NCBI RefSeq assembly: GCF_019430945.1
Contig: NZ_JAHYCB010000006.1
Span: forward strand, 62,001 to 126,000
Length of the DNA stretch: 64,000 nucleotides
Source of the DNA: Neorhizobium populisoli
Lineage (GTDB): Bacteria; Pseudomonadota; Alphaproteobacteria; Rhizobiales; Rhizobiaceae
Reading direction: 5' to 3'
Shown: piece by piece, positions 44,647-55,089 of the stretch
Layout of the letters: each line of letters opens with the position of its first letter
Numbering within the stretch: position 1 is the first letter of the stretch
Notes under the pieces: model-generated
What the model was told of the DNA's origin: nothing
Databases searched by the model: none
What the model saw: only the letters and a program-made list of their open reading frames with translations
Program-made: the position numbers and the translations under genes

Positions 44647-45342
44647 CTAACCTCTGACGAACGTCAGATAGGCCGAGGACCGGCCTTCGCGGCGGGCCTT
44701 GTTTTCGTATCGCGTACCTGGCCAGCCGGCGAACGGCGTCAGCCAGTCGGATGACTGCTCCGCAGTCCATTCGAAGCCGCCATGCCTGCTGCAATGGATC
44801 AGCGTCCAGTTGACATAGGTATCTATGTCAGACGCAAAGCAGAATAGACCGCCCGGCTTCAGCACACGGTGAAAGCGGTCCAGATTGACCTGCGACACGA
44901 ACCTTCTCTTCCAATGCTTCCGCTTCGGCCATGGGTCCGGATAAAGCAGATCGATGCGGTCCAGCGATGCTTCCGGCATCCAGTCGAGAACCTGCGTCGC
45001 GTCGTCGTCATAGACCCGGATATTTTTCAGGGCCAATTCCTCGACGCGCGAAAGCAGCTTCGCCATGGAATTGACGAAGGGTTCGACACCGATGAAACCG
45101 GTCTCGGGGTTTTCCTGCGCGCGGTGAATGAGGTGCTCGCCGCCGCCGAAGCCAATCTCCAACCGGCGATAATTGATCGCAACCGGAAACAGCGCCGCCA
45201 GATCCTTCGGCGCCTCGGCGGCCAGATCCAGCTTAAGAGCCGGCAACAACGTCGCCATGCCTTCCGCCTGGCGTTCGCGAAGCGGCTTGCCCTTGCGCCG
45301 TCCGAAGAAGGCTTCCGTCGCGCGGCTGGGATGATCGGTCAT
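44647..45342 (-). CDS. trmB: tRNA (guanine-N7-)-methyltransferase
   Basis: Methylates G46 in the variable loop of tRNA. A 231-residue SAM enzyme with [29 protein letters not shown] motif I region, the conserved [18 protein letters not shown] and the C-terminal [16 protein letters not shown] motif seen as [15 protein letters not shown]. It lies downstream of metK on the same strand, so the SAM-making enzyme and a SAM user are neighbours, with a terminator hairpin between them. Confidence 0.94.
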   Translation of the reverse strand: MTDHPSRATEAFFGRRKGKPLRERQAEGMATLLPALKLDLAAEAPKDLAALFPVAINYRRLEIGFGGGEHLIHRAQENPETGFIGVEPFVNSMAKLLSRVEELALKNIRVYDDDATQVLDWMPEASLDRIDLLYPDPWPKRKHWKRRFVSQVNLDRFHRVLKPGGLFCFASDIDTYVNWTLIHCSRHGGFEWTAEQSSDWLTPFAGWPGTRYENKARREGRSSAYLTFVRG

Positions 45343-45362
45343 GTCGTTCTCGTCTCAATATA

Positions 45363-45392
45363 AAAGCGGATGCCTTGGAAGGCACCCGCTTT
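45363..45392 (-). terminator. Terminator hairpin between metK and trmB
   Basis: AAAGCGGATGCCTT and AAGGCACCCGCTTT pair over 14 bp with one G-U pair and a two-base centre; on the minus strand TTTTATAT follows. It would reduce read-through from metK into trmB. Confidence 0.75.
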
Positions 45393-45423
45393 ACAGTTTT
45401 CAGAAGCTGTAAGTAAAGCCTGA

Positions 45424-46683
<1,260 letters not shown>

Positions 46684-46746
46684 TACGGGATTCCCCTCAA
46701 AGAAACGAACGCTCTCGTGCTAGTGATTTCCAGCGACAAAACAAGC

Positions 46747-46778
46747 GTACAACGACATAAATATATCTTTATGTGTAC
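46747..46778. promoter_or_regulatory. Interrupted palindrome upstream of metK
   Basis: CATAAA and TTTATG flank TATATC, and the outer GTACA and TGTAC also pair, with four unpaired bases (ACGA) on one side only. It lies 64 bases upstream of the metK ATG and downstream of the praR terminator, a good place for an operator; it does not match a known SAM riboswitch core by eye. Confidence 0.45.
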
Positions 46779-46821
46779 AGCTCTGCAATCCGGTAACACC
46801 TCGAAACTGGTCAAAAAGCAT

Positions 46822-46847
46822 AAAAAAAGCGGCCCGGAGGCCGCTTT
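46822..46847 (-). terminator. Rho-independent terminator of praR
   Basis: AAAGCGGCC and GGCCGCTTT form a 9-bp stem with loop CGGA; on the minus strand seven T residues end the stem. It separates praR from metK. Confidence 0.88.
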
Positions 46848-46867
46848 CGCACAAAATCGAGTTTGCC

Positions 46868-47284
46868 TTATTCGCCTTCAGCGTCAGCAGCGAGAGCCTT
46901 GACGAGGTCGACCACGCGACGGCGCACCTTCGGATCGGAGATCTTAACGAAGGCGCGATTGAGCTGCAGGCCTTCGGAAGACGACAGGAAGTCGACGACG
47001 TAGTTGGAGCTCGAAGCCTCGGCCATACCCGACTGGCCCGACTGATCGCCCGGGGCGTCTTCAAAAAAGAAGGAGACCGGCACGTTGAGGATCGAGGAGA
47101 TGTTCTGCAGACGGCTTGCGCCGACGCGGTTGGTGCCCTTCTCGTATTTCTGGATCTGCTGGAAGGTAATGCCCAGGCTTTCACCCAGCTTTTCCTGGCT
47201 CATGCCCAGCATGGTGCGACGCAGACGAATCCGGCTGCCGACATGGATGTCGATCGGGTTCGGCTTCTTTTTGTTTTCAATCAT
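46868..47284 (-). CDS. praR: XRE-family regulator, PraR-like
   Basis: A 138-residue regulator with an HTH_3 domain at about 14-68 (IRLRRTMLGMSQEKLGESLGITFQQIQKYEKGTNRVGASRL), followed by an acidic linker and a helical tail. Sequence and place upstream of metK match PraR/PhrR of rhizobia and Azorhizobium, which controls quorum sensing, attachment and biofilm genes (recalled knowledge). The ATG at 47284 starts the conserved MIENKKKPNPIDIHVG. The symbol is likely but rests on memory of the family. Confidence 0.88.
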   Translation of the reverse strand: MIENKKKPNPIDIHVGSRIRLRRTMLGMSQEKLGESLGITFQQIQKYEKGTNRVGASRLQNISSILNVPVSFFFEDAPGDQSGQSGMAEASSSNYVVDFLSSSEGLQLNRAFVKISDPKVRRRVVDLVKALAADAEGE

Positions 47285-47434
47285 AACGGTGTCCTGACGA
47301 AGTTCTTGGTTCAATCTCACAACCCGGGTCTGCGTGTGGAGATACACTTCGCGCGATTGGTCAGTTCAGGCGCAACGTTTGAAGCATATGCGAGACGAAA
47401 GGCACAACCACTATGCAATTTTAGGGGTTTTTGG

Positions 47435-49030
47435 TCAATTCGTCCGGAAATTAAAACCAGTGCGCGAGACGATTGCAATCAGCAACATAGATAGCAGGAC
47501 CAACCAGAAGTGATTTTCCCGGGCACGAGTGCTCCAATATGGAGCAAAACCGCCGCCCAGAGTTGAGTCCATCACACCTTTTTGATTGTAGCCGATACCC
47601 TTTATTAGCCTACCGAAGGGGTCGACAACGGCCGAAATGCCGGTATTGGCGGCGCGAATCAGTGGCCGGCCGTTTTCGACTGCGCGAATCCGCGCCTGCT
47701 GGAAATGCTGATAGGGACCAGGCGTAGCACCGAACCAGCCATCATTGGTGACGTTCAGGAGGGCTCCCGCTTTCGCCACATCATCGTCGATCTCATCGGG
47801 GAAAATCGCCTCGTAGCAGATCAGCGGATAAAGTGTACGACCGCCCGGAAGGGTCAGCATCGCGCGCTGGGGAGCGGCGGTAAAACCGCCTGGCATGGCG
47901 ATCGCATCCGTCACACCGAGATTGCGCAGCAGGTCTTCGTAGGGCACGTATTCGCCGAACGGCACCAAATGCACCTTGTCGGCGGCCGAAACGATCTGGC
48001 CGTTGCTATCGATGACGTAGATCGAATTGTAAAAGCGCGGCGCAAAACCGGCGCCGGCATCTTCCGAGCGCACCACGCCGGTGACCAGAACCTGTCCATC
48101 CTGCAGAACATCGGCAATGCGGGTGAGCGCATCCGGGTTCTGGGTCAATATGAAGGGGACGGACGTTTCCGGCCAGACGACGATATCCGGCCGCTTGCCG
48201 CCATTCTCCGGCGGAAGAGCAGTCAGCGCCAGATGCTCTTCGAATATCGAGGCACGTTCAGCATCGTCGAGCTTGCGAGACTGGTCGATCAGCGGCTGGA
48301 CAATACGCACAACTGGCTGGTTTTCGGCCGCCGGCATCTTATCGGCCATTTGCAGGCGATAGGCGCCATAACCGAGATGAGCGCAAAACAGCAATGCCGC
48401 GAGCGCCAGACCGGCCGTCATGCCCTTCTTGGTGCCGAGCAGCGCCGGGGCTGAGAACACAAAGACAGCCAAGGCGGAAATGCCGAAAATACCGAAGAAG
48501 GCGGAGGATTGCATCATCAGCGGGATCGGCATGGCGCCATAACCGACCGCATTCCAGGGAAAGCCCGTGGCGACGAAGCCGCGCAGCCATTCGGCCAGCC
48601 CAAAGGCCGCGCCCAGAGCCGCCAGCCTGCCGAAACCGTCCGACCAGAGGATGCGGGCAAGCGCCGTGGCAAGGCCGTAGAACAGCGCCAGATAGGCGGG
48701 AAGGCCGAGCACCGCGAGCGGCAGCGCCCAGGCGAACTCATCCGCGTCGATCAGCAGCGCATTGCCGAGCCACCAGAGGCTGGCGACGAAATAGCCGAAG
48801 CCGAAGACCCAGCCGATCCAGAAGGCGGAGCGGAGACGCGCGAACCAGCCGCCATCCGGATTGCCGGTGGCACCGTCCATCAGCCAGACAAGGATCGGGA
48901 AAGAGATGAACAGGACCGCGAAGAAGCCGAAAGGCGGCAGGGCGAATGCGCCTATCGCTCCGGCAAAAAGGGCAATGACTGCACGAGGGAAGCCCCAGAG
49001 AAGCATGATCCTGCCTGCCAGCCGCTGCAT
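47435..49030 (-). CDS. lnt: Apolipoprotein N-acyltransferase
   Basis: Adds the third acyl chain to lipoproteins at the outer face of the inner membrane. The 531-residue protein has six or so membrane helices at the start, a nitrilase-like periplasmic domain with the catalytic triad visible as Glu in VVWPETSVPF, Lys in KVHLVPFGEYVPY and Cys in ICYEAIFP, and a final membrane helix. AAGGGG precedes the ATG at 49030. It is downstream of corC but separated by a 266-base gap with a RIME-like repeat. Confidence 0.95.
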   Translation of the reverse strand: MQRLAGRIMLLWGFPRAVIALFAGAIGAFALPPFGFFAVLFISFPILVWLMDGATGNPDGGWFARLRSAFWIGWVFGFGYFVASLWWLGNALLIDADEFAWALPLAVLGLPAYLALFYGLATALARILWSDGFGRLAALGAAFGLAEWLRGFVATGFPWNAVGYGAMPIPLMMQSSAFFGIFGISALAVFVFSAPALLGTKKGMTAGLALAALLFCAHLGYGAYRLQMADKMPAAENQPVVRIVQPLIDQSRKLDDAERASIFEEHLALTALPPENGGKRPDIVVWPETSVPFILTQNPDALTRIADVLQDGQVLVTGVVRSEDAGAGFAPRFYNSIYVIDSNGQIVSAADKVHLVPFGEYVPYEDLLRNLGVTDAIAMPGGFTAAPQRAMLTLPGGRTLYPLICYEAIFPDEIDDDVAKAGALLNVTNDGWFGATPGPYQHFQQARIRAVENGRPLIRAANTGISAVVDPFGRLIKGIGYNQKGVMDSTLGGGFAPYWSTRARENHFWLVLLSMLLIAIVSRTGFNFRTN

Positions 49031-49141
49031 GGATAACCCCTTCTTCCCCGAATCAGCCGGTGCAGTGTTTCAAAAAATGGGTGGCTTGTCGTGAGGGCAA
49101 AGATGCACGGTTAGTGAGGGTGTTGGTAAAGTTGGCACAAA

Positions 49142-49280
49142 GCCCCTCATCCGCCTGCCGGCACCTTCTCCCCGCATGCGGGGAGAAGGACTTCGCGGCA
49201 ACCCATCCGTCCCTCTCCAATGTCGAGCAGGGCACGTCCCCTCTCCCCGTTTCTACGGGGAGAGGGCTAGGGTGAGGGGC
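49142..49280. repeat. RIME-like palindromic repeat, copy 1
   Basis: A 139-bp element bounded by GCCCCTCA and its inverse TGAGGGGC. It contains two hairpins: CCTTCTCCCCGC-AT-GCGGGGAGAAGG and CCCTCTCCCCGT-TTCT-ACGGGGAGAGGG. Copy 2 is at 57639-57775 and a partial copy at 53626-53708. The structure matches RIME-type intergenic mosaic elements of rhizobia. Confidence 0.85.
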
Positions 49281-49296
49281 GAATCGGGAAACAGGA

Positions 49297-50496
49297 CTAC
49301 CGCCCCGCGCGATCGCCTTCCGGCGACGTCGAAGGCGGCGGCAGCAGGATGGTCGGAGTCTGGTCGGTGATCAGAGCTTCGCCCTCACCCTTTGTGCGAC
49401 GGCGGGTGAGCGCCTTCTTGCGCATGATGCGGACCCGCTTGATGCGGCGCGGATCTGCTTCCAAGATCTGGAATTCGAAGCCCGGCACTGCCTGGACGAG
49501 TTCGCCGCGGACCGGAATGCGCCCGAGGGCGGAGAAGATCAGGCCGCCCAGCGTGTCGACATCCTCGAGCCGGTCCTTGATGTCGAAATCCGGGCCGATC
49601 GCCTCGGCGATCTCTTCCAGTTCGATACGGGCATCGGCCAGGAACACGTCGTCGCTGGTGCGCGAGAACATGACTTCATCATTGTCGTGCTCGTCCTCGA
49701 CATCGCCGATGACCATTTCGACGATGTCCTCATGGGTGACGAGGCCGTCCGTGCCGCCGTATTCGTCGATGACGAGGGCAAGCTGCGTGCGCGCCGCCTG
49801 CATGCTGGCCATCAGGTCCGAAGCGAGCATCGAGGGCGGCACGAAGAGGATCTTGCGGATGATGCCGGCTTCGGCAACCGTCTGCTCCAGATCGACACGG
49901 CCGAGATCGAAGGCCGGGCGCGGCTGGCGGATGACCTTTTCGGTCTTTTCCGCCTTGTCGGCCGCGAGCGGCATCGGCTGTGAGGGTGCCGCCTTGGCGG
50001 TGACGTTGCGCGGGTTCGTGCGGCGCTTGTTGCGGGCCTGTTTGGCGATATAGGAATGGAGGTCGCGGATATGCACCATGCCGCGCGGATCATCCAGCGT
50101 ATCGCTGTAGATCGGCATGCGCGAACGGCCGGTTTCCTCGAAATGGATCATCAACTCACCGATCGTCATGGTCATATCGACCGCTTCGATATCGGCACGT
50201 GGCACCATGATATCCTCGACGCGGACTTCGCGAAACCGGAGGATATTGTGCAGCATCGCCCGTTCTTCGGGCGAAAAGGCGCTGCTGACACTGGTGTCGG
50301 TCATCAGCGCGTCGGCAAGGTCTTCGCGAAGCTGCTCGCCCTGCGAGGGCCGCAACAGCCTCAAGGCGCGCGACCAGAAAGAATTATGGGATTTGGACTG
50401 TTGCTCGGGTCTAGACGGACTACTACCGTCGTCTGACGAGGAAGAGTCCGAACTATCCTTGCCCTCGCGGGCAGCATTGCTCGATAAATCGTTCAT
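49297..50496 (-). CDS. CorC/TlyC-type CBS-domain protein
   Basis: A 399-residue cytoplasmic protein often labelled hemolysin C. A low-complexity Ser/Asp-rich N-terminus (about 10-35), two CBS domains (VEDIMVPRADIEAVDMTM and the second from PSMLASDLMASMQAARTQLALVIDEYGGTDGLVTHEDIVEMVIGD) with a charged linker of about 45 residues inserted after the first, and a C-terminal CorC_HlyC domain. Homologues affect magnesium/cobalt efflux and membrane-linked functions. The ATG at 50496 is chosen; the frame begins at a GTG three codons earlier, which overlaps the ybeY stop. Situated as usual after ybeY. Confidence 0.9.
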   Translation of the reverse strand: MNDLSSNAAREGKDSSDSSSSDDGSSPSRPEQQSKSHNSFWSRALRLLRPSQGEQLREDLADALMTDTSVSSAFSPEERAMLHNILRFREVRVEDIMVPRADIEAVDMTMTIGELMIHFEETGRSRMPIYSDTLDDPRGMVHIRDLHSYIAKQARNKRRTNPRNVTAKAAPSQPMPLAADKAEKTEKVIRQPRPAFDLGRVDLEQTVAEAGIIRKILFVPPSMLASDLMASMQAARTQLALVIDEYGGTDGLVTHEDIVEMVIGDVEDEHDNDEVMFSRTSDDVFLADARIELEEIAEAIGPDFDIKDRLEDVDTLGGLIFSALGRIPVRGELVQAVPGFEFQILEADPRRIKRVRIMRKKALTRRRTKGEGEALITDQTPTILLPPPSTSPEGDRAGR

Positions 50497-50506
50497 AAAA
50501 TCCACA

Positions 50507-51016
50507 CTACACTATCGGGTCTTGCCCCGCATAGGGGTCAGATAGGCCGAGACCAGCCAAAATACGAGTCTCCAGCGCTTCCATCTCTTCCGCTTCGTCG
50601 GTTTCCATATGGTCGTAACCGAACAGATGCAGGAAGCCGTGAACCAGAAGATGCGTCAGATGATCGTCGAAACTCTTGTCAAGATCAACCGCTTCACGCT
50701 CGACGGTCTCGCGGGCGATGACGATATCGCCCAGCATCGGGCCGGGCAAACCGCCCGGTTCCAGCGGAAAAGCCGGGAAAGACAAGACGTTGGTCGGTTT
50801 GTCCTTGCCGCGCCACTCGGCGTTGATTTCTTTGATCGCTTCGTCGTTGGTGAAGACGAGCGAAAGTTCCGGCGCCATTTCCGGGAAGGGTTGTTCCTCT
50901 TCCTTCGCCAGGAATTCTGCCGCGGCACCGAGCACTTTTTCGCTCAAGGCCAATAGGGCCGGCTCATCGGGCCAGCCCTCGTCTTCCACGCTGATCTGTA
51001 TGTCGAGTTGGGGCAT
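50507..51016 (-). CDS. ybeY: Endoribonuclease YbeY
   Basis: Single-strand endoribonuclease for 16S rRNA 3' maturation and ribosome quality control. The zinc motif H-x3-H-x5-H is present as HGFLHLFGYDH. The 169-residue protein has a longer loop after NDEAIKEINAEWRGKDKPTNVLSFP, typical of alphaproteobacteria. There is no clear ribosome binding site before the ATG at 51016; the upstream bases are the T run of a hairpin that begins in the phoH 3' end. Confidence 0.94.
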   Translation of the reverse strand: MPQLDIQISVEDEGWPDEPALLALSEKVLGAAAEFLAKEEEQPFPEMAPELSLVFTNDEAIKEINAEWRGKDKPTNVLSFPAFPLEPGGLPGPMLGDIVIARETVEREAVDLDKSFDDHLTHLLVHGFLHLFGYDHMETDEAEEMEALETRILAGLGLSDPYAGQDPIV

Positions 51017-51020
51017 GAGG

Positions 51021-51047
51021 TTAAAAACGACCGGCGATTACCGGTCG
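51021..51047 (-). terminator. Terminator-like hairpin spanning the phoH stop codon
   Basis: On the minus strand CGACCGG-TAATCG-CCGGTCG is followed at once by TTTTT. The loop contains the phoH stop (51040-51038), and the T run ends seven bases before the ybeY ATG. It could terminate or attenuate transcription into ybeY, or stall until ribosomes finish phoH. Confidence 0.65.
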
Positions 51048-52093
51048 GTTTCCTCGCTTTCCTCATGGACGGCATATTGCGCGTCATAGGCACGGACGAT
51101 GCGGCCGACCAGCGGATGGCGCACGACATCGGTATCCTTGAAGCGGATCACCGAAATGCCTTCGACGCCCTTAAGGATCTGCAGCGCTTCCACCAGGCCG
51201 GATTTGACGCCGCGCGGCAGGTCCACCTGGCTCGGGTCGCCGGTGATGATCATCCGGCCGTTTTCGCCAAGGCGGGTCAGGAACATCTTCATCTGCATCG
51301 ATGTCGTGTTCTGCGCCTCGTCGAGAATGATCGCTGCATTCGAAAGCGTGCGGCCACGCATGAAGGCGAGTGGCGCGATTTCGATAACGCCGGCGGTGAT
51401 CGCTCTGTCCACCTTGTCGGCGGGGATCATGTCGTAAAGCGCATCGTAGAGCGGGCGCAGATACGGATCGACCTTCTCCTTCATATCGCCAGGCAGGAAG
51501 CCGAGGCGCTCGCCGGCTTCGACGGCCGGACGGGAAAGGATGATCTTGTCGACCGCGCCGCGCTCCAGAAGGGCGGCGGCATGAGCGCAGGCGAGATAGG
51601 TCTTGCCGGTACCGGCCGGACCAACGCCGAACACGAGTTCGGCGCGATCAAGCGCCCGCATGTAGGCGTCCTGCGTCGGGGTGCGGGCCTGGATCGTCTT
51701 CTTGCGGGTGGAAATCTGGTTCATGGAAAGCTTGGCTTTCTTTTCCATGGTCGGCAGCTGCAGCTGGTCGTCCGCCGCCTGCGCCATGCGGATGGCGCCC
51801 TCGACATCCGACGCTTCGATAGCGCCGCCCTTCTGAAGCCGTTCGTAGAGAAAATCGAGCGCCCGGCGCGCCTGGTTCGTCGCGACGAGTTCGCCGGAAA
51901 TGCTGACCGAGTTTCCGCGAGCCGTAGCGTCAATGTGAAGACGCTGCTCCAGCAATTTCAGGTTTTGATCGAATTGACCGAAAAGCTCGCTGGCGAACCT
52001 ATTGTTCTCGAACGTCAGGACAAAATGATTGGCGTCGGTCGCTGCGGTTTTGGGTTGGCGCGCGGATGAAGAAACCAATTCACGTCCGTTCAA
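51038..52093 (-). CDS. PhoH-like ATPase (YbeZ)
   Basis: A 351-residue P-loop ATPase with a probable RNA-linked role together with YbeY. The N-terminal 130 residues include a KH-like region; the PhoH domain has Walker A GPAGTGKTYLA and Walker B-type AIILDEAQN. The protein starts at a TTG (MNGRELVSS when read as Met) with GGGAG nine bases upstream; this matches the usual N-terminus. The miaB stop is 20 bases upstream, so miaB and phoH are one unit. Confidence 0.92.
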   Translation of the reverse strand: MNGRELVSSSARQPKTAATDANHFVLTFENNRFASELFGQFDQNLKLLEQRLHIDATARGNSVSISGELVATNQARRALDFLYERLQKGGAIEASDVEGAIRMAQAADDQLQLPTMEKKAKLSMNQISTRKKTIQARTPTQDAYMRALDRAELVFGVGPAGTGKTYLACAHAAALLERGAVDKIILSRPAVEAGERLGFLPGDMKEKVDPYLRPLYDALYDMIPADKVDRAITAGVIEIAPLAFMRGRTLSNAAIILDEAQNTTSMQMKMFLTRLGENGRMIITGDPSQVDLPRGVKSGLVEALQILKGVEGISVIRFKDTDVVRHPLVGRIVRAYDAQYAVHEESEETDR

Positions 52094-52113
52094 GTAGGCA
52101 TGCTCCCGATGTT

Positions 52114-53538
52114 TCAGGCCCCTATTAAACTCTCTGCCGGTTCGGCAAACAAGCTGTTCGGGCCGGTTCCGATGATTCGTACCTGGATAATGTCACCGAT
52201 TTGCGATGTTTTTGCATCAACATTCACAGATTGCAGCCAGGGCGAACGGCCGATGACCTGTCCTGGCATGCGGCCGGGCTTTTCCAGCAACAGGTCGATG
52301 ACCTTTCCGACGCAGGATTTGGCGAAGTCGGTCTGCTGTTTCAAGAGCAGTGCCTGAAGTCTTTCCAAGCGCTCGGCCTTCACCTCTTCGGCCACCTGAT
52401 CGCCGAGATCGGCGCCGGGCGTGCCGGGACGGGTCGAATATTTGAACGAATAGGCCGAAGCGTAGTTCACCTCTTCGACGATACGCAGCGTATCCTCGAA
52501 ATCCTGATCCGTCTCGCCCGGGAAACCGACGATGAAATCGCCGGACATGGCGATATCGCCCCGCATCGAGCGGATACGCTCGATCAGGCGGATATATTCC
52601 GCAGCCGTGTGGCGACGGTTCATCGCCTTCAGGATGCGGTCGGAGCCTGACTGGACCGGCAAATGCAGATAAGGCATCAAGGAGCGTAGGTCGCGATGCG
52701 CCTCGATCAGCCTGTCGTCCATGTCGCGCGGATGGCTGGTCGTATAACGCAGCCGGGCAAGTCCCGGAATTTCCGCCAGCCGGTAGAGCAGATCGCCGAG
52801 CCCCCATTCGCCGCCATTACGGCCTCTTGGCGGCCCCTCGGCCTGCCAGGCGTTGACGTTCTGGCCCAGCAGCGTGATTTCGCGCACGCCGGCATCGACC
52901 AGGCGCTCGGCCTCATCGATGATCTGCTGGACGGGACGGGAGACCTCCGAACCACGCGTGTAAGGCACAACGCAGAAGGTGCAGAACTTGTCGCAGCCTT
53001 CCTGCACGGTCAGGAACGAGGTGACGCCACGGGCGCGGACTTTGGCCTTTTCGACCGCCGGCAGGTGGGCGAACTTGTCCTCGACCGCATATTCCGTATC
53101 GACCACCCGCTTGCCGGTCCGCGCCTGTTTCAGCGCATCGGGAAGGCGGTGATAGGTCTGCGGGCCGATGACGACATCGACGGCCGGCTCGCGACGGGCG
53201 ATTTCCTCGCCCTCGGCCTGCGCCACGCAGCCGGCAACGCCGATCATGAATTCGCGGCCTTCGGCAGCCCGCTTCTTTTTCATCTCGCGCAGACGGCCAA
53301 GCGCCGAATAGACCTTGTCGGCCGCCTTTTCGCGGATGTGACAGGTGTTGAGCAGGACGAGATCCGCCTCACCCATCTCTTCGGTCGTCTCATACCCCTC
53401 GCTCGCCAGCGCATCGCCCATGCGGGTCGAGTCGTAGACGTTCATCTGACAGCCGTAGGTCTTGATGAAGACTTTGCGGGTGTTTGAGCGCTGGATCGGC
53501 TCTTCGATGGGGGCGGAAAGGGAGACATGTTCGTTCAT
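52114..53538 (-). CDS. miaB: tRNA-2-methylthio-N6-dimethylallyladenosine synthase
   Basis: Radical-SAM enzyme that adds a methylthio group at position 37 of tRNAs reading UNN codons. The 474-residue protein has the N-terminal UPF0004 domain with three cluster cysteines ([24 protein letters not shown]), the radical SAM motif CDKFCTFC and a C-terminal TRAM domain. The ATG at 53538 is the likely start; 53550 is possible. The N-terminal ~30 residues before VFIKTYGC are unconserved and acidic. Confidence 0.96.
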   Translation of the reverse strand: MNEHVSLSAPIEEPIQRSNTRKVFIKTYGCQMNVYDSTRMGDALASEGYETTEEMGEADLVLLNTCHIREKAADKVYSALGRLREMKKKRAAEGREFMIGVAGCVAQAEGEEIARREPAVDVVIGPQTYHRLPDALKQARTGKRVVDTEYAVEDKFAHLPAVEKAKVRARGVTSFLTVQEGCDKFCTFCVVPYTRGSEVSRPVQQIIDEAERLVDAGVREITLLGQNVNAWQAEGPPRGRNGGEWGLGDLLYRLAEIPGLARLRYTTSHPRDMDDRLIEAHRDLRSLMPYLHLPVQSGSDRILKAMNRRHTAAEYIRLIERIRSMRGDIAMSGDFIVGFPGETDQDFEDTLRIVEEVNYASAYSFKYSTRPGTPGADLGDQVAEEVKAERLERLQALLLKQQTDFAKSCVGKVIDLLLEKPGRMPGQVIGRSPWLQSVNVDAKTSQIGDIIQVRIIGTGPNSLFAEPAESLIGA

Positions 53539-53625
53539 GGGCGTTTCCATAACGCAAGAAGGGCTGGAAATGAAGCGTTTCGTGATGGTGGGTGTGAGAG
53601 GCAGATACTGAAGGCAGCGAGTGTG

Positions 53626-53708
53626 GCCCCTCACCCGGCCTCCGGAGACGCTGCGGCAGCTTCCCTTCTCCCCTCGGGGAGAAGGTGCCGGCAGGCGGAT
53701 GAGGGGGC
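53626..53708. repeat. Partial RIME-like repeat, copy 3
   Basis: An 83-bp element bounded by GCCCCTCA and TGAGGGGGC with one hairpin CCTTCTCCCC-TC-GGGGAGAAGG and the tract GGTGCCGGCAGGCGGATGAG, which is the reverse complement of the left part of copy 1. The second hairpin is replaced by unrelated sequence. It lies between plsC and miaB. Confidence 0.8.
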
Positions 53709-53750
53709 TACATGGGATGACGTCAACGACGACCCAACTCAGCCGTCACC

Positions 53751-54554
53751 TCAAACCTCCTCATAATCCCTTCCGCGCAAATGCTTTACCAGCATCTGCC
53801 GCATCTGGCCGGTGACGTTCTGGCTCAAGATCTTGCGATTGTCGCCAGCGCGGAATTCCACCGTCTGACCGAAGGACACGATCACATCCAGCGCCCCTTC
53901 TTTCAGCACTCCGAGAAGATGCGGGCCGAGCGGGATATCTCCCGGCCAGGCGGCAATCGGGCGGTGGTAGTGGCCCATCGACATGCCATGAACCCGCGTA
54001 TAGGCGATCGCCACCGGCTGGACATGCACGACACCGTCCGGCGTATGCGGCACGGCCGCCGCCGCGGCGCCGAACAGCGAGGATTTGACGTCGAGGATGC
54101 GGTTGCCATCAGACGTCGTGCCCTCCGGAAACAGCACCACGATTTCGCCGCCGGTCATGCGTTCGGCAATCTCGTTCACCTGGTCGCCGGTGCGGCGTTT
54201 CTGTTCGCGGGCAACGAAAATCGTCTTCTGCAGCTTGGCGAGAATGCCGAAGATCGGCCAGTTCGCCACTTCCGCCTTGGCGATATAGGCGACATCGGCA
54301 ACCGCGCCGAGGACCATGATGTCCTTCCAGGAGACGTGGTTGGAAGCGAGCATCAACGGGCGGCGACGGTCGAGCTTGCCGTGAACATGGACGCGAATGC
54401 CCATCAGCCAACAGGCGGTGCGATGCCAGTAACGCGGAATATGGCGGCGGATTTTCAGGTCGAAGGCGAGGCCGACGAGCTGGAACGGCAAGAGGATCAG
54501 CGTAACTGCGACAAGGGTGAAAACGATAAAGCCGATCCGCAGCCAGGTGATCAC
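53751..54554 (-). CDS. plsC: 1-acyl-sn-glycerol-3-phosphate acyltransferase
   Basis: Makes phosphatidic acid from lysophosphatidic acid at the inner membrane. The 267-residue protein has an N-terminal membrane segment (about 8-30), the catalytic HX4D motif as NHVSWKDIMVLG, and the substrate-binding FPEGTTSDG. It starts with GTG overlapping the stop of the fur/mur gene (GTGA), so the two are coupled. Related lyso-ornithine acyltransferases share these motifs and cannot be fully excluded. Confidence 0.92.
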   Translation of the reverse strand: MITWLRIGFIVFTLVAVTLILLPFQLVGLAFDLKIRRHIPRYWHRTACWLMGIRVHVHGKLDRRRPLMLASNHVSWKDIMVLGAVADVAYIAKAEVANWPIFGILAKLQKTIFVAREQKRRTGDQVNEIAERMTGGEIVVLFPEGTTSDGNRILDVKSSLFGAAAAAVPHTPDGVVHVQPVAIAYTRVHGMSMGHYHRPIAAWPGDIPLGPHLLGVLKEGALDVIVSFGQTVEFRAGDNRKILSQNVTGQMRQMLVKHLRGRDYEEV

Positions 54555-55048
54555 TTATCAACCTTGCCGGTCTGAACTGCCTTACCAATCGCATCGCTTG
54601 GGGGCACATCGCTTTCGGGAGCGGGATCGTCCTTGTCGAGCGGAATGCCGTAAAGCTCCAGTCGATGTCCGACGAGGCGGAAGCCGTGCTCGCGGGCGAT
54701 CCGCTCCTGCAGCGCCTCGATTTCCGCCGAGCGGAATTCGATGACGGTGCCGCTCGAGACGTCGATCATGTGATCATGGTGCTCTTCCGGCACCGTCTCG
54801 TAGCGCGAGCGGCCATCGCGGAAATCATGTTTTTCGATGATCCCCTCGTCCTCGAACAGTTTCACCGTGCGGTAGACGGTGGAAATCGAGATGCGCGGAT
54901 CCACTTTGGAAGAGCGGCGGTAAAGCTCCTCGACATCCGGATGATCATCGGAATCCTGCAGAATGCGGGCAATCACGCGACGCTGATCGGTCATGCGCAT
55001 GCCTTTTTCGGCACACAGCTCCTCCAGCGTTTTGGAAAGGTCTGTCAT
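54551..55048 (-). CDS. mur: Fur-family metalloregulator (Fur/Mur)
   Basis: A 165-residue metal-dependent repressor. The winged helix is at about 12-85 (RMTDQRRVIARILQDSDDHPDVEELYRRSSKVDPRISISTVYRTVKLFEDEG), and the metal-sensing region has HHDHMIDVSSG. The CxxC structural zinc motifs of E. coli Fur are missing. In rhizobia the Fur homologue at this locus acts mainly as a manganese regulator (Mur), iron being handled by RirA and Irr; that assignment is from family knowledge. The C-terminus has an unconserved charged tail that overlaps plsC. Confidence 0.88.
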   Translation of the reverse strand: MTDLSKTLEELCAEKGMRMTDQRRVIARILQDSDDHPDVEELYRRSSKVDPRISISTVYRTVKLFEDEGIIEKHDFRDGRSRYETVPEEHHDHMIDVSSGTVIEFRSAEIEALQERIAREHGFRLVGHRLELYGIPLDKDDPAPESDVPPSDAIGKAVQTGKVDK

Positions 55049-55089
55049 GTCGCTTTGGCCTTCGAAACATTACCGTAGAAATTCATCTG

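Noticed and set aside
46684..46867. SAM riboswitch upstream of metK
   Set aside because: By eye no SAM-I or SAM-II core is found; only a palindrome and the praR terminator are present. A covariance-model search would settle it.
49142..49280. Possible CRISPR-like repeats in the hairpin-rich gaps
   Set aside because: There are only two different palindromes per locus, no regular repeat-spacer units and no cas genes; the structure is that of RIME-type elements.
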